DNA from: Planctomycetota bacterium
GTDB taxonomy: Bacteria; Planctomycetota; UBA1135; GCA-002686595
Reading direction: 5' to 3'
Assembly (NCBI GenBank): GCA_027623615.1
Contig: JAQBVH010000163.1
Location: forward strand, 1 to 7,045
DNA: 7,045 bases
A program made the translations under genes and the position numbers. This document shows, piece after piece, positions 1 to 7,045 of the stretch. Below the pieces are notes generated by a model. It was given only the letters and a program-made list of their open reading frames with translations. It was not told the DNA's origin and ran no database searches. The first letter of the stretch is position 1. Each line of letters begins with the position of its first letter.

Positions 1-1
1 G

Positions 2-1876
2 AACCTCCTGACCGGCAAGATCACCAAGAGCCTGCGCAACGCCGTGCTGCGCGAGCCCGACCACCCCGGGACGCCGCCCCGGTTCATTGGCATCGGCGGC
101 CTGGGCCAGCACGTGTACACCGCGTGGGAGGACGGCACCCTCGAGCACTGGGACCTCAGCGAGTGGAGCGCTCCCAAGCTGTACGAGTACCCCGAACCCC
201 TCGACCTGCTCACGCGCGACGACGCCACGATCACCACGTTCGGCTTCGTCGCGGGCAAGAAGACCCTGGTCATCGGCGACGACCAGGGGGGCGTCTCGAC
301 CTGGTTCCCGGCGCGTGAGGAGGATGACGACGGCTCCCCGCCCCTGCTCATGCTCTCGAAGTCGTGGGAGGCCACCGGCTCCCCGGTCCTCGCGACCGTC
401 GCGTCCCCGCGCTCCCGGCTCCTGACCGTCTCCCACGCGGACGGGCTGGTGCGCGTCTTCCAGGCGAGCCTCGGGCAGCTCGTCCTCGAGACGGAGGCGG
501 GCGAGCCCCTGTCGCCGGTGCTGGTCGCGCCCCGCGAGGACGCGCTCATCGGGCGCGGCCGCGAGAGCCTGTGGACCTTCGAGGTCGACTTCAAGTACCC
601 CGAGGCGACGCTGGCCAGCCTGTTCAGCCCCGTGCACTACGAGGGCTTCCGCGAGGAGAAGCACAGCTGGCAGTCCTCTAGCGCGAGCGACGACTTCGAG
701 CCGAAGCTGGGCCTCGTCCCGCTCGTGTTCGGCACGCTCAAGGCGACGTTCTACTCACTGCTGTTCGGCGCGCCGCTGGCCTTCCTCGCCGCGATCTTTA
801 CCAGCGAGTTCCTCGCCGCGCGCATGCGCACCGGCATCAAGTCGACCGTCGAGCTGATGGCCTCCCTGCCCAGCGTCGTGCTCGGCTTCATCGCGGCCCT
901 CGTCATCGCCCCCTTCGTGCAGGGCGTGCTGGCCACCGTTCTGGCCTGCTTCCTCACGATCCCGGCGACCCTGCTGGGCGGCGCCTTCCTGTGGCAGATG
1001 CTCCCTGGCGATCGCATGGTGCGCTGGTCGGGCTGGCAGCGCTTCCTCGCGATCTGCGCGACCCTGCCGATCGGCGTGCTGCTGGCGATGGTCGTGGGGC
1101 CGTACCTGATCGAGGGCCTGTTCTTCTCCGGCGACCTCCTCGGCTGGCTGTCCGGTGAGGGCACCTCGACCACCGGCGGCTGGCTGTTCCTCCTCTTGCC
1201 CCTCAGCGCGCTGATCGTCGCGATCGGCTCGGCCTTCTTCGGCTTCAAGCTGCGCGACAAGCAGACCGAGTGGACCCGCCAGAAGCTGGCCCGCTTCCAG
1301 GCGCTGAAGTTCGCGGCGGGCTTCGGGATCACGATCGTGCTGGCCCTAGTCCTCGGGCTGGCCCTGAACGGGATCGGCGTCGACCCGCGCGGCGGGTTGA
1401 TGGACACCTACATCCAGCGTAACGCGATGATCGTCGGCTTCGCGATGGGCTTCGCGATCGTGCCGATCATCTACACCCTGTCGGAGGACGCCTTGTCCGA
1501 GGTGCCCGCGGACCTCCGCGAAGGCTCGCTCGGCGCCGGCGCCACCCAGTGGCAGACCGCGGTTCGCATCGTGATCCCCTACGCGATGAGCGGCCTCTTC
1601 TCCGCGCTGATGATCGGCCTCGGCCGCGCGGTGGGCGAGACGATGATCGTGCTGATGGCCGCGGGCAACACCGCGATCATGGACTGGAACGTCTTCAACG
1701 GGTTCCGGACGCTGGCGGCGAACATCGCGTACGAGATGCCGGAGGCGGTGGTAGGCAGCGCCCACTACCGCACCCTCTTCCTGGCCGCGCTGGTCCTCTT
1801 CGCGATGACCTTCGTGCTGAACACGGCCGCCGAGCTGGCGCGTCGCCACTTCCGGGTCCGAACGAACGCGCTCTGA
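2..1876 (+). CDS. pstC: Phosphate ABC transporter permease PstC, large type with WD40-like domain (5' partial)
   Basis: This is an inner-membrane permease subunit of the PstSCAB phosphate importer. The frame is open to the left edge, so the GTG at 44 is not the true start and the N-terminus (probably one membrane helix and the first propeller blades) is missing; 624 residues are visible. Bases ~80-600 encode beta-propeller-like blades with WD-style strand ends (TLEHWDL, GVSTWFP, LVRVFQA). From ~716 the permease core follows, with about nine hydrophobic segments. The EAA loop that contacts PstB lies at ~1484-1579 (DALSEVPADLREGSLGAGAT). The stretch GRAVGETMIVLMAAGN and the HYRTLFLAALVLF tail strongly resemble the ~680-residue Pseudomonas-type PstC. 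The core seems to hold an extra helix pair at ~1157-1420. pstA starts 3 bases downstream. Family assignment is secure; the role of the propeller is unknown. Confidence 0.95.
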   Translation, partial: NLLTGKITKSLRNAVLREPDHPGTPPRFIGIGGLGQHVYTAWEDGTLEHWDLSEWSAPKLYEYPEPLDLLTRDDATITTFGFVAGKKTLVIGDDQGGVSTWFPAREEDDDGSPPLLMLSKSWEATGSPVLATVASPRSRLLTVSHADGLVRVFQASLGQLVLETEAGEPLSPVLVAPREDALIGRGRESLWTFEVDFKYPEATLASLFSPVHYEGFREEKHSWQSSSASDDFEPKLGLVPLVFGTLKATFYSLLFGAPLAFLAAIFTSEFLAARMRTGIKSTVELMASLPSVVLGFIAALVIAPFVQGVLATVLACFLTIPATLLGGAFLWQMLPGDRMVRWSGWQRFLAICATLPIGVLLAMVVGPYLIEGLFFSGDLLGWLSGEGTSTTGGWLFLLLPLSALIVAIGSAFFGFKLRDKQTEWTRQKLARFQALKFAAGFGITIVLALVLGLALNGIGVDPRGGLMDTYIQRNAMIVGFAMGFAIVPIIYTLSEDALSEVPADLREGSLGAGATQWQTAVRIVIPYAMSGLFSALMIGLGRAVGETMIVLMAAGNTAIMDWNVFNGFRTLAANIAYEMPEAVVGSAHYRTLFLAALVLFAMTFVLNTAAELARRHFRVRTNAL

Positions 1877-1879
1877 GCC

Positions 1880-3643
1880 ATGACCCTCACCGCACCCGTG
1901 CCCACCTCCCAGCCCGAGGCTCCCAAGCAACCCGGGTGGCGCCGTCGGCGTCAGTCCTCGCTGACCGCTCATGGCGAGCCCATGATCTGGCTGACCGGCG
2001 GCTCGCTGGCCGTCTGCCTGCTGATGATCTTCGGGCTGCTCGGACTCGTAGTCTACCAGGGCGGCCGGACCTTCTGGCCGCGCGAGATCGTTCGGATCGA
2101 GCGCAAGGACGGCGGGGTTCTCTTCGGCCAGGTCACGAACAGCTCAACCTACGTGCCCGAGGGCCTCGCGCTCGAGTCCATGTCGGAGGACAGCGCCAAC
2201 GTCCTCCGCGCGGCGATGGGCGACGCCGAGGACCCGAGCCCCATCGGCCGGCGCCAGCTGCGCACCGAGAACTTCGACCTGACCGGCACGCACTACAACT
2301 GGGTCGATGAGCCCCTGATCGCCTCGGAGGAGCGTCCCGAGTGGGCGATGATCGTCGAGCGCCTCGAGAAGGGTCGCTTCTACGGCGAGCCGGTGGCATT
2401 CCTCGTCGATGACGAGGTCACGGCCGAGGGCCCCGACGCGGCCTGGCAGCAGTTCCAGGATCGACACGGCGAGGTCCGCGAACGCTTCGAGCGCTACAAG
2501 ACGCTCGAGGACAAGGACCTCGGTCGCGCCTACGACAAGATCGAGGACGCCCGCCTCGAGCTGCGCGGCGTCGAGATGCGCAAGGGCAGCAGCAGCGCCG
2601 AGTACCGCGAGGAGAAGGCGGCCTACGACGCAACCGTGGCTGCGGCGGAGGCCGAGGCGGCCGTGGTCCAGGAGAAGATCGACGGCCTCAAGGCGCAGAA
2701 CGAGGTCTACGCCCTGCGCATGCGCACGGGCGACGGGATGGAGCTAGACCTCGCCCTCGAGCAGATAGTGCGCGCCGTCCCGACCAACCAGCTCGGCTTC
2801 GGGGACAAGGTGGCGGTCTACAAGGACCGCTGGCTCGAGTTCCTGCTGGACGATCCGCGCTCGGCGAACAGTGAGGGCGGCGTCTGGCCGGCCATCTTCG
2901 GCACGGTGATCATGACCCTGATCATGTCGATCATGGTCGTCCCCCTCGGGGTGCTCGCCGCTCTGTACCTGCGCGAGTACGCCAAGCAGGGCATCCTGGT
3001 CTCGATCGTGCGCATCGCGGTCAACAACCTGGCCGGCGTGCCCAGCATCGTCTTCGGCGTGTTCGGCCTGGGCTTCTTCTGTTACATCTTCGGCACGAGC
3101 ATCGACCAACTGCTGTTCAGCGAGCGTCTGCCGAACCCCACCTACGGCAAGGGCGGCATCCTCTGGGCCTCCCTGACCCTGGCCCTCCTGACCTTGCCGG
3201 TCGTGATCGTGGCCACCGAGGAGGCCCTGGCGGCGGTGCCGAACTCGATGCGCGAGGGCTCCTACGCCTGCGGCGCCACCAAGTGGCAGACCATCCGCCG
3301 GATCGTGCTGCCTCGGGCCCAGCCCGGGATCATGACCGGGGCCATCCTGGCGATCGCCCGGGGCGCGGGCGAGGTGGCGCCCCTGATGCTCGTGGGGGCC
3401 GTGAAGCTGGCCCCGGACCTGCCCATCGAGCTCTCGAAGTTCCCGTACGTGTTCCCCGAGCGCTCGTTCATGCACCTCGGGTTCCATATCTTCGACGTCG
3501 GCTTCCAGTCCCAGAACTCCGAGGCTGCCAAGCCGATGGTGTACACCACGACGCTGCTACTTATCGGTATCGTGGTGACCCTGAACATGATGGCGATCTT
3601 GATCCGAGCACGTCTCCGTCGCCGCATCCAGGCGGCCCGCTGA
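1880..3643 (+). CDS. pstA: Phosphate ABC transporter permease PstA, large DUF3333 type
   Basis: This 587-residue protein is the second membrane permease of the phosphate importer, about twice the length of E. coli PstA. A short arginine-rich cytoplasmic N-terminus (RRRR at 21-24) precedes helix 1 (~36-59). A large extracytoplasmic region (~60-335) follows, as in DUF3333 PstA proteins, including a charged, alanine/glutamate-rich stretch (~185-280) that looks like a coiled coil. The permease core then has helices near 336-363, 376-404, 426-446, 482-510 and 553-576. Its EAA loop is at 447-478 ([20 protein letters not shown]), and the PstA-typical motifs [20 protein letters not shown] and [12 protein letters not shown] are intact. 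The ATG at 1880 lies 3 bases after the pstC stop; no Shine-Dalgarno is visible, so translational coupling is likely. The gene appears complete. Confidence 0.97.
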   Translation: MTLTAPVPTSQPEAPKQPGWRRRRQSSLTAHGEPMIWLTGGSLAVCLLMIFGLLGLVVYQGGRTFWPREIVRIERKDGGVLFGQVTNSSTYVPEGLALESMSEDSANVLRAAMGDAEDPSPIGRRQLRTENFDLTGTHYNWVDEPLIASEERPEWAMIVERLEKGRFYGEPVAFLVDDEVTAEGPDAAWQQFQDRHGEVRERFERYKTLEDKDLGRAYDKIEDARLELRGVEMRKGSSSAEYREEKAAYDATVAAAEAEAAVVQEKIDGLKAQNEVYALRMRTGDGMELDLALEQIVRAVPTNQLGFGDKVAVYKDRWLEFLLDDPRSANSEGGVWPAIFGTVIMTLIMSIMVVPLGVLAALYLREYAKQGILVSIVRIAVNNLAGVPSIVFGVFGLGFFCYIFGTSIDQLLFSERLPNPTYGKGGILWASLTLALLTLPVVIVATEEALAAVPNSMREGSYACGATKWQTIRRIVLPRAQPGIMTGAILAIARGAGEVAPLMLVGAVKLAPDLPIELSKFPYVFPERSFMHLGFHIFDVGFQSQNSEAAKPMVYTTTLLLIGIVVTLNMMAILIRARLRRRIQAAR

Positions 3644-3645
3644 TC

Positions 3646-4572
3646 ATGAGCACCGAACAGGAGCAGACCATCACCCCCCACGTGCCTGTGAACGACCCCA
3701 GCTCTGAGCCCGTGTCCGGGAAGACGAAAGTCGAGGGTGCGCAGATCGGTGGCCTCTTCGAGGCCATCTCCAAGGGGCGCCCCGTCGAGTCGGTCGTGTA
3801 CCCCGATGGGGCGACCGAGGACGCGGTACTCGAGATCGACGACTTCAACCTCTGGTACGGCGACGCCAAGGCGTTGCACAACACCACCTTCGCCGCGGCC
3901 AAGGGCAAGGTGACTGCACTGATCGGACCCTCGGGTTGTGGCAAGTCCACCTTGCTGCGCTCGGTCAACCGTATGAACGACTTGATCGACTCCGTGCGCA
4001 TCGAGGGTCAGATGCGCCTGAACGGAGACCCGGTCTATGGCAAGTCGGTCGACGTGATCGAGCTACGCAAGCGCATCGGGATGGTATTCCAGAAGCCGAA
4101 CCCGTTCCCGATGAGCATCTTCGAGAACGTGATCTACTCCCTGCGCATCGACGGCGTGCGCAACAAATCGACCCTCGAGGAAATCTGTGAGCAGAGCCTG
4201 CGCGGAGCTGGCCTGTGGGACGAAGCCAAGGATCGCCTCAAGGAATCGGCCCTGCGCCTGTCCGGCGGTCAGCAGCAGCGCCTGTGCATCGCGCGTGCGA
4301 TCGCAGCCGAACCGGAGGTGCTCCTGCTCGACGAACCCTGCTCCGCCCTCGACCCGATCGCGACGGGGCGCATCGAGGACCTGATCGAGGACCTCAAGGG
4401 CACCTACTCGATCCTGATCGTGACCCACAACATGCAGCAGGCCTCGCGGGTCAGTGACAACACGGCCTTCATGTACCTGGGTCGCCTGGTGGAGTACGGC
4501 CCCACCGAACAGATTTTCTTGTCGCCGAAACTCAAGGAGACCGAGGACTACGTCACCGGCCGCTTTGGATGA
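3646..4572 (+). CDS. pstB: Phosphate ABC transporter ATP-binding protein PstB
   Basis: This cytoplasmic ATPase subunit powers phosphate import through PstC/PstA. The 308 residues include a complete nucleotide-binding domain: Walker [10 protein letters not shown] (94-102), Q-loop Gln149 within the PstB-typical [10 protein letters not shown], signature LSGGQQQR (205-212), Walker B VLLLDEP (225-231), D-loop SALD (233-236) and H-loop His261 (VTHNMQQA). The C-terminal [10 protein letters not shown] is also typical of PstB. The open frame extends upstream to 3283, but that part lies inside pstA. The ATG at 3646, 2 bases after the pstA stop, is the sensible start, with a weak purine-rich AGGCGG about 10 bases before it. 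From this start the protein has ~60 residues before the domain, compared with a usual total length of about 250-280. This leader is polar and lacks a hydrophobic segment. Confidence 0.98.
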   Translation: MSTEQEQTITPHVPVNDPSSEPVSGKTKVEGAQIGGLFEAISKGRPVESVVYPDGATEDAVLEIDDFNLWYGDAKALHNTTFAAAKGKVTALIGPSGCGKSTLLRSVNRMNDLIDSVRIEGQMRLNGDPVYGKSVDVIELRKRIGMVFQKPNPFPMSIFENVIYSLRIDGVRNKSTLEEICEQSLRGAGLWDEAKDRLKESALRLSGGQQQRLCIARAIAAEPEVLLLDEPCSALDPIATGRIEDLIEDLKGTYSILIVTHNMQQASRVSDNTAFMYLGRLVEYGPTEQIFLSPKLKETEDYVTGRFG

Positions 4573-4592
4573 GAGCCGCGGACACCCTCTTC

Positions 4593-5258
4593 ATGAGCAA
4601 ACACCTCAAGCACGATCTGGAGCGCCTCGAGCGACGACTCCTGGGACTCGGCGCACGCGTCGAGGACGCGGTGCGCCGCTCCATCGCCTCCCTGGAAACC
4701 CGGCGCCCGGACCTCGCGCTCGAGGTGATGGCGAATGACCCCGAGATCGACCACGAGGAGGTCGAGATCGAGGAGGATTGCCTCAAGGCCCTCGCCCTGC
4801 ACCAGCCCGTCGCCAACGACCTGCGCTTCGTTGCTGCGGTGCTCAAGATCAACAACGACCTCGAGCGGATCGGCGACCTAGCCGTGAACATCTCCGAGCG
4901 CTCGGCGAGCCTCGACCGCGCTCTGCCGTTTCCGGTGCCTGCGGTCCTGCAGCCCATGATGGAGGCCACGGCCGGCATGCTGCGCGACAGTCTGGATGCC
5001 TTCGTCAAGTCGGACCCCAAGTTGGCCCGCGCGGTGATGGCCAAAGACGACGTGGTCGACAGCTTCAACCGCCAGATCATCGAGCAGATGGTCGAGCAGA
5101 TGAAGGAGGACAGCAGGCTGGTCGACGACGCGCTGCTGTTCCTCTCGGCGTCCAAGAACCTCGAGCGCATCGCGGACCACGCTACGAACATCGCTGAGGA
5201 CGTGGTCTACCTGGTCGAGGGCAATATCGTCCGGCACCAGTCCAGCCGCCGCCTGTGA
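4593..5258 (+). CDS. phoU: Phosphate signalling/transport regulator PhoU
   Basis: PhoU is a cytoplasmic helical protein that links the Pst transporter to the PhoR-type sensor kinase, repressing the Pho regulon and restraining uptake when phosphate is plentiful. From this start it has 221 residues and two PhoU repeats. Each ends in the metal-binding signature of the family: NDLERIGDLAVNI (88-100) and KNLERIADHATNIAEDV (188-204). Paired acidic motifs (NDPEIDHEE near 48-56, KDDVVD near 151-156) complete the repeats. The ATG at 4593 is preferred because MSKHLKHDLERLERRLL matches the usual PhoU N-terminus. An in-frame ATG at 4569 overlaps the pstB stop as ATGA and would add eight residues; neither has a clear Shine-Dalgarno. 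The position right after pstB is standard. The protein is complete with both signatures intact. Confidence 0.95.
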   Translation: MSKHLKHDLERLERRLLGLGARVEDAVRRSIASLETRRPDLALEVMANDPEIDHEEVEIEEDCLKALALHQPVANDLRFVAAVLKINNDLERIGDLAVNISERSASLDRALPFPVPAVLQPMMEATAGMLRDSLDAFVKSDPKLARAVMAKDDVVDSFNRQIIEQMVEQMKEDSRLVDDALLFLSASKNLERIADHATNIAEDVVYLVEGNIVRHQSSRRL

Positions 5259-5584
5259 GCGACGACTTTTACTGCGACGAAGTCCTGTCCGGGAGGACGC
5301 AGGTGCGCAGGGTGCGCGAGACCGAGCGCGTCCTGGCCTACCACCACACGCGCCCCTTCTGGCCGGTGCATGTCGTGGTCATTCCCAAGGTCCACGTGCC
5401 CTCCTTGATCGACCTCGGTGAGGTGGACGAGGGGATCCTCGGCGAGTTGCTCGAGGTCGTACGCGACGTGGCCGCCGAGGTCACCGCCGAGCACGGTTCT
5501 GCGCGGGTGCTGACCAACCTGGGCGAGTATCAGGACTCGAAGCACCTGCACTTCCACGTGAACCACGGCGCACCGCGGGAGTGA
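5255..5584 (+). CDS. HIT-domain (histidine triad) nucleotide-binding protein
   Basis: This 109-residue protein belongs to the histidine triad superfamily, whose members hydrolyse or transfer nucleoside phosphate groups (phosphoramidates, dinucleoside polyphosphates) through a histidine nucleophile. The active-site triad is clear: H97, H99 and H101 in HLHFHV, preceded by TNLGEYQDSK. The upstream strand motif PVHVVVIPKVHV (37-48) is also typical, with H39 as the usual fourth conserved histidine. It is about the size of a single Hint-like domain. The GTG start at 5255 overlaps the phoU stop as GTGA, so it is very probably co-transcribed and translationally coupled with phoU, and it is the last gene of the operon. 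Its exact substrate cannot be read from the sequence. The domain call is firm; the start is likely but rests on the overlap. Confidence 0.9.
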   Translation: MSDDFYCDEVLSGRTQVRRVRETERVLAYHHTRPFWPVHVVVIPKVHVPSLIDLGEVDEGILGELLEVVRDVAAEVTAEHGSARVLTNLGEYQDSKHLHFHVNHGAPRE

Positions 5585-5594
5585 TCCCAGCTCG

Positions 5595-5825
5595 CTACAG
5601 GTGGGCCAGGATCGCGTTGCGCACGCGCTGCTCGACGGGCGCGAGATCCCCGTGGGCGCGGATGCTCTTACCTGAGATCGTGACCGAGCCGCGGCAAGGG
5701 AGGAAGCTCGCGAGCGCGTTCTCGACGCGCCGCGCCTTGTGCGGGCTGAGGCCTCGCACGCGGACCTCCTGCTCTCGAATTGTGATCACCGTCTGGCTCG
5801 TCAGGCGTCTCCAGATGTCTCGCAT
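5595..5825 (-). CDS. Small hypothetical protein, possibly DUF3634-like
   Basis: This is a 76-residue minus-strand reading frame, ATG at 5825-5823 and TAG at 5597-5595. A TGA lies two codons upstream of the ATG, so no longer N-terminus is possible. Codons favour C or G at the third position like the neighbours, which supports real coding. The protein is basic and soluble, with no membrane helix or signal peptide. It has a strand-like start (VITIREQEVRVRG), a helix-like middle and a C-terminus EQRVRNAIL. The layout 'beta strand, Gly, helix, G-x-V-x-I, C-terminal QR-x-RN' recalls the small DUF3634 family from memory, but I cannot confirm this. It converges with the HIT gene, leaving only 10 bases between stops. 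Function is unknown. Confidence 0.6.
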   Translation of the reverse strand: MRDIWRRLTSQTVITIREQEVRVRGLSPHKARRVENALASFLPCRGSVTISGKSIRAHGDLAPVEQRVRNAILAHL

Positions 5826-5915
5826 GGCTCATTCTGGACCAAGGTAGCGTTGGACGGGCGGTCGGTCGCGTCGCTCCGGTAGGATGAAATGAGTCCCCTG
5901 CCCTGACGTTCTCCC
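5826..5915. other. Divergent intergenic region between hypothetical gene and kinase gene
   Basis: These 90 bases separate the minus-strand small gene from the plus-strand kinase gene, so promoters for both should lie here or overlap the gene ends. On the + strand a TAGGAT at 5880-5885 resembles a -10 box, and it would leave a leader of about 25 bases. The nearest TTGGAC (5850-5855) is 24 bases upstream, too far for a standard -35 partner. No strong Shine-Dalgarno precedes either start, and I see no clear operator palindrome. Confidence 0.3.
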
Positions 5916-7007
5916 GTGACCGACACCTCCATCCAGACCCCCGCGGCCAGCGCTGTGCGTCGATTCGCGATCGGTGGTGAGTTGGTCGACCTCGTCGCCC
6001 ACGACCGGGGCCACATCCACGACACCTACATCTCCACGTTCCGTGCGGCGGACGGCAGCAGCTGCCGCTACTTGCACCAGCGCATGAACGGGACCGTGTT
6101 CACGGACCTACCCGGCCTGATGCACAACGTGGAGCGCGTCACCCACTACCTGGCCGACGAGCAGCCCGAGGGCGGCCTCGACGCCCTGCGTCTGGTCAGG
6201 ACCCGGGACGACCAGGCCTGGTTCCACGACGACCGAGGCGCCTGGCGTACGTATCACTTCGTCGAGGGCACCATCTCCTACGACCAGTGCCCGGGCCCCG
6301 AGATGGCCCACGAGGCCGCGCGCGCCTTCGGACGCTTCCAGGCGCGCCTGCGCGGACTGCCCGCGACCGAGTTGGTCGAGACGATCCCGCGCTTCTTCAG
6401 CGCGCCCTACCGCCTGGAGCAGCTCGACGCCGCGATCCGCTCGGACGTCGAGCGGCGCGTGCCTGGCGCGGCGACGGAGCTGACCTTCGTGGACGAGCGT
6501 CGCTCCCTGGTGCCGATCATCGAGGACCGGCTCGAGGACGGCCGGCTGCCTTCCCGTGTCGTGCATGGCGACACGAAGCTGAACAACGTGCTGTTCGATG
6601 TGGAGACCGGACAGGCGCGTTGCGTGGTCGACCTCGACACGTGCATGCCGGGTTGGTCGCTCTACGACTTCGGCGACCTGGTGCGCTTCACGGCGGCGAC
6701 CTCAGCCGAGGACGAGACCGACCTCGAGCGGGCCGGCATGAACCTCGAGCTGTACCGCGCCCTGGTCGCGGGCTACCTCGATGGCGCGGGTGAGTTCCTC
6801 CTGCCCGAGGAGCGTCAGCTGATGCCGGAGGCAGCGCGCCTGGTCACCCTGACGATCGGCATGCGCTTCCTGGCGGATCACCTGGCGGGCGACGTCTACT
6901 TCAAGGTGTCACGCCCCGGCCACAACCTCGACCGGGCGCGGGTCCAGTTCGCCCAGGTGGCGAGCATGGAGGCCCAGGCCGCGGCCATGCGCGACGCGGT
7001 GCGCTAG
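5916..7007 (+). CDS. APH-fold phosphotransferase, N-acetylhexosamine 1-kinase-like
   Basis: This 363-residue cytoplasmic protein has the aminoglycoside phosphotransferase/choline kinase fold. The catalytic loop is HGDTKLNN (217-224), with D219 as probable base and N224 as metal ligand. The DFG-equivalent is VVDLDT (237-242), with D239 the likely magnesium ligand. Near the N-terminus GHIHDTY (32-38), RYLHQRMN and VF-x-DL-x-GLM match, from memory, the family that includes bifidobacterial NahK/LnpB, which phosphorylates GlcNAc/GalNAc at C1 and has almost the same length (~359). Other shared blocks are WRTYHFVEGTISYD (110-123), YDFGDLVRF (250-258) and MRFLADHLAGDVYFK (316-330). GTG at 5916 is the first possible start, because an in-frame TGA lies at 5904-5906. 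No glycan-degradation gene is visible nearby, so the substrate is uncertain. Antibiotic resistance is unlikely. Confidence 0.85.
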   Translation: MTDTSIQTPAASAVRRFAIGGELVDLVAHDRGHIHDTYISTFRAADGSSCRYLHQRMNGTVFTDLPGLMHNVERVTHYLADEQPEGGLDALRLVRTRDDQAWFHDDRGAWRTYHFVEGTISYDQCPGPEMAHEAARAFGRFQARLRGLPATELVETIPRFFSAPYRLEQLDAAIRSDVERRVPGAATELTFVDERRSLVPIIEDRLEDGRLPSRVVHGDTKLNNVLFDVETGQARCVVDLDTCMPGWSLYDFGDLVRFTAATSAEDETDLERAGMNLELYRALVAGYLDGAGEFLLPEERQLMPEAARLVTLTIGMRFLADHLAGDVYFKVSRPGHNLDRARVQFAQVASMEAQAAAMRDAVR

Positions 7008-7045
7008 TGGTGTGATTCACTCTTATGCGGCATGTCGATCGGCCC

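Noticed and set aside
44..46. GTG at 44 as the start of pstC
   Set aside because: The same frame is open to the left edge of the window and the domain it would begin is incomplete, so the gene starts upstream of the window.
751..1972. Long minus-strand open frames opposite pstC
   Set aside because: Their translations are biased in composition, rich in Arg, Ser, Gly and His, and lack any domain; they are expected by-products of GC-rich coding sequence on the other strand.
3283..3645. Long upstream extension of the pstB frame
   Set aside because: It overlaps the conserved 3' half of pstA in another frame and its translation has no resemblance to PstB; the start at 3646 explains the gene.
5577..5588. 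Short inverted repeat GGGA-gtga-TCCC around the HIT stop codon as a possible terminator
   Set aside because: The stem is only 4 bp, the flanking bases do not pair and no T-run follows; it is too weak to call a terminator.
5581..5847. Plus-strand open frame of 88 codons opposite the small minus-strand gene
   Set aside because: It is arginine-rich with no recognisable pattern, and the minus-strand frame has better third-position bias and a more protein-like sequence.
5850..5885. TTGGAC (5850-5855) and TAGGAT (5880-5885) as a sigma-70-type promoter for the kinase gene
   Set aside because: The spacing is 24 bases instead of about 17, so the pair does not form a standard promoter; only the -10-like box is mentioned in the intergenic entry.
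7008..7045. Start of a further gene (ATG at 7025 or 7032) and the small palindrome GTGATTCAC at 7012-7020
   Set aside because: Only a handful of codons are visible and the palindrome has 4-bp arms; neither can be supported.

Overview
The window is GC-rich bacterial DNA, with G or C at most third codon positions. Its main content is the distal part of a high-affinity phosphate uptake (Pst) operon: pstC (5' end cut by the window edge), pstA, pstB and phoU, followed by a small HIT-domain gene. All five are on the + strand and packed with gaps of 3, 2 and 20 bases (or a 4-base ATGA overlap if the upstream phoU start is used) and a 4-base GTGA overlap. The phosphate-binding protein PstS and the operon promoter, with any Pho box, are not in the window.

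The permeases are the large type known from Pseudomonas, Vibrio and Shewanella. PstC carries a WD40/beta-propeller-like extracytoplasmic domain before the permease core, and PstA carries a DUF3333-type extracytoplasmic domain with a coiled-coil stretch. This suggests a Gram-negative cell plan. The PhoU N-terminus, the large Pst type and the lack of clear Shine-Dalgarno sequences would fit a high-GC planctomycete, but this is a weak inference and the phylum is not settled.

After the HIT gene comes a small convergent minus-strand gene (76 residues, hypothetical, faintly DUF3634-like). A 90-base divergent intergenic region follows. The last gene is a + strand aminoglycoside-phosphotransferase-fold kinase that resembles N-acetylhexosamine 1-kinases (NahK/LnpB) and probably phosphorylates a sugar rather than an antibiotic. 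The final 38 bases hold no assignable feature.

Together, PstC and PstA form the membrane channel, PstB drives it with ATP, and PhoU links transporter state to the PhoR/PhoB-type sensor and restrains uptake. The HIT protein is probably co-translated with PhoU and may add a nucleotide-phosphate hydrolase or transferase to the phosphate-response unit. No mobile element, CRISPR array, RNA gene or clearly new system was seen. The window is mostly an ordinary phosphate operon with a few architectural points worth checking.
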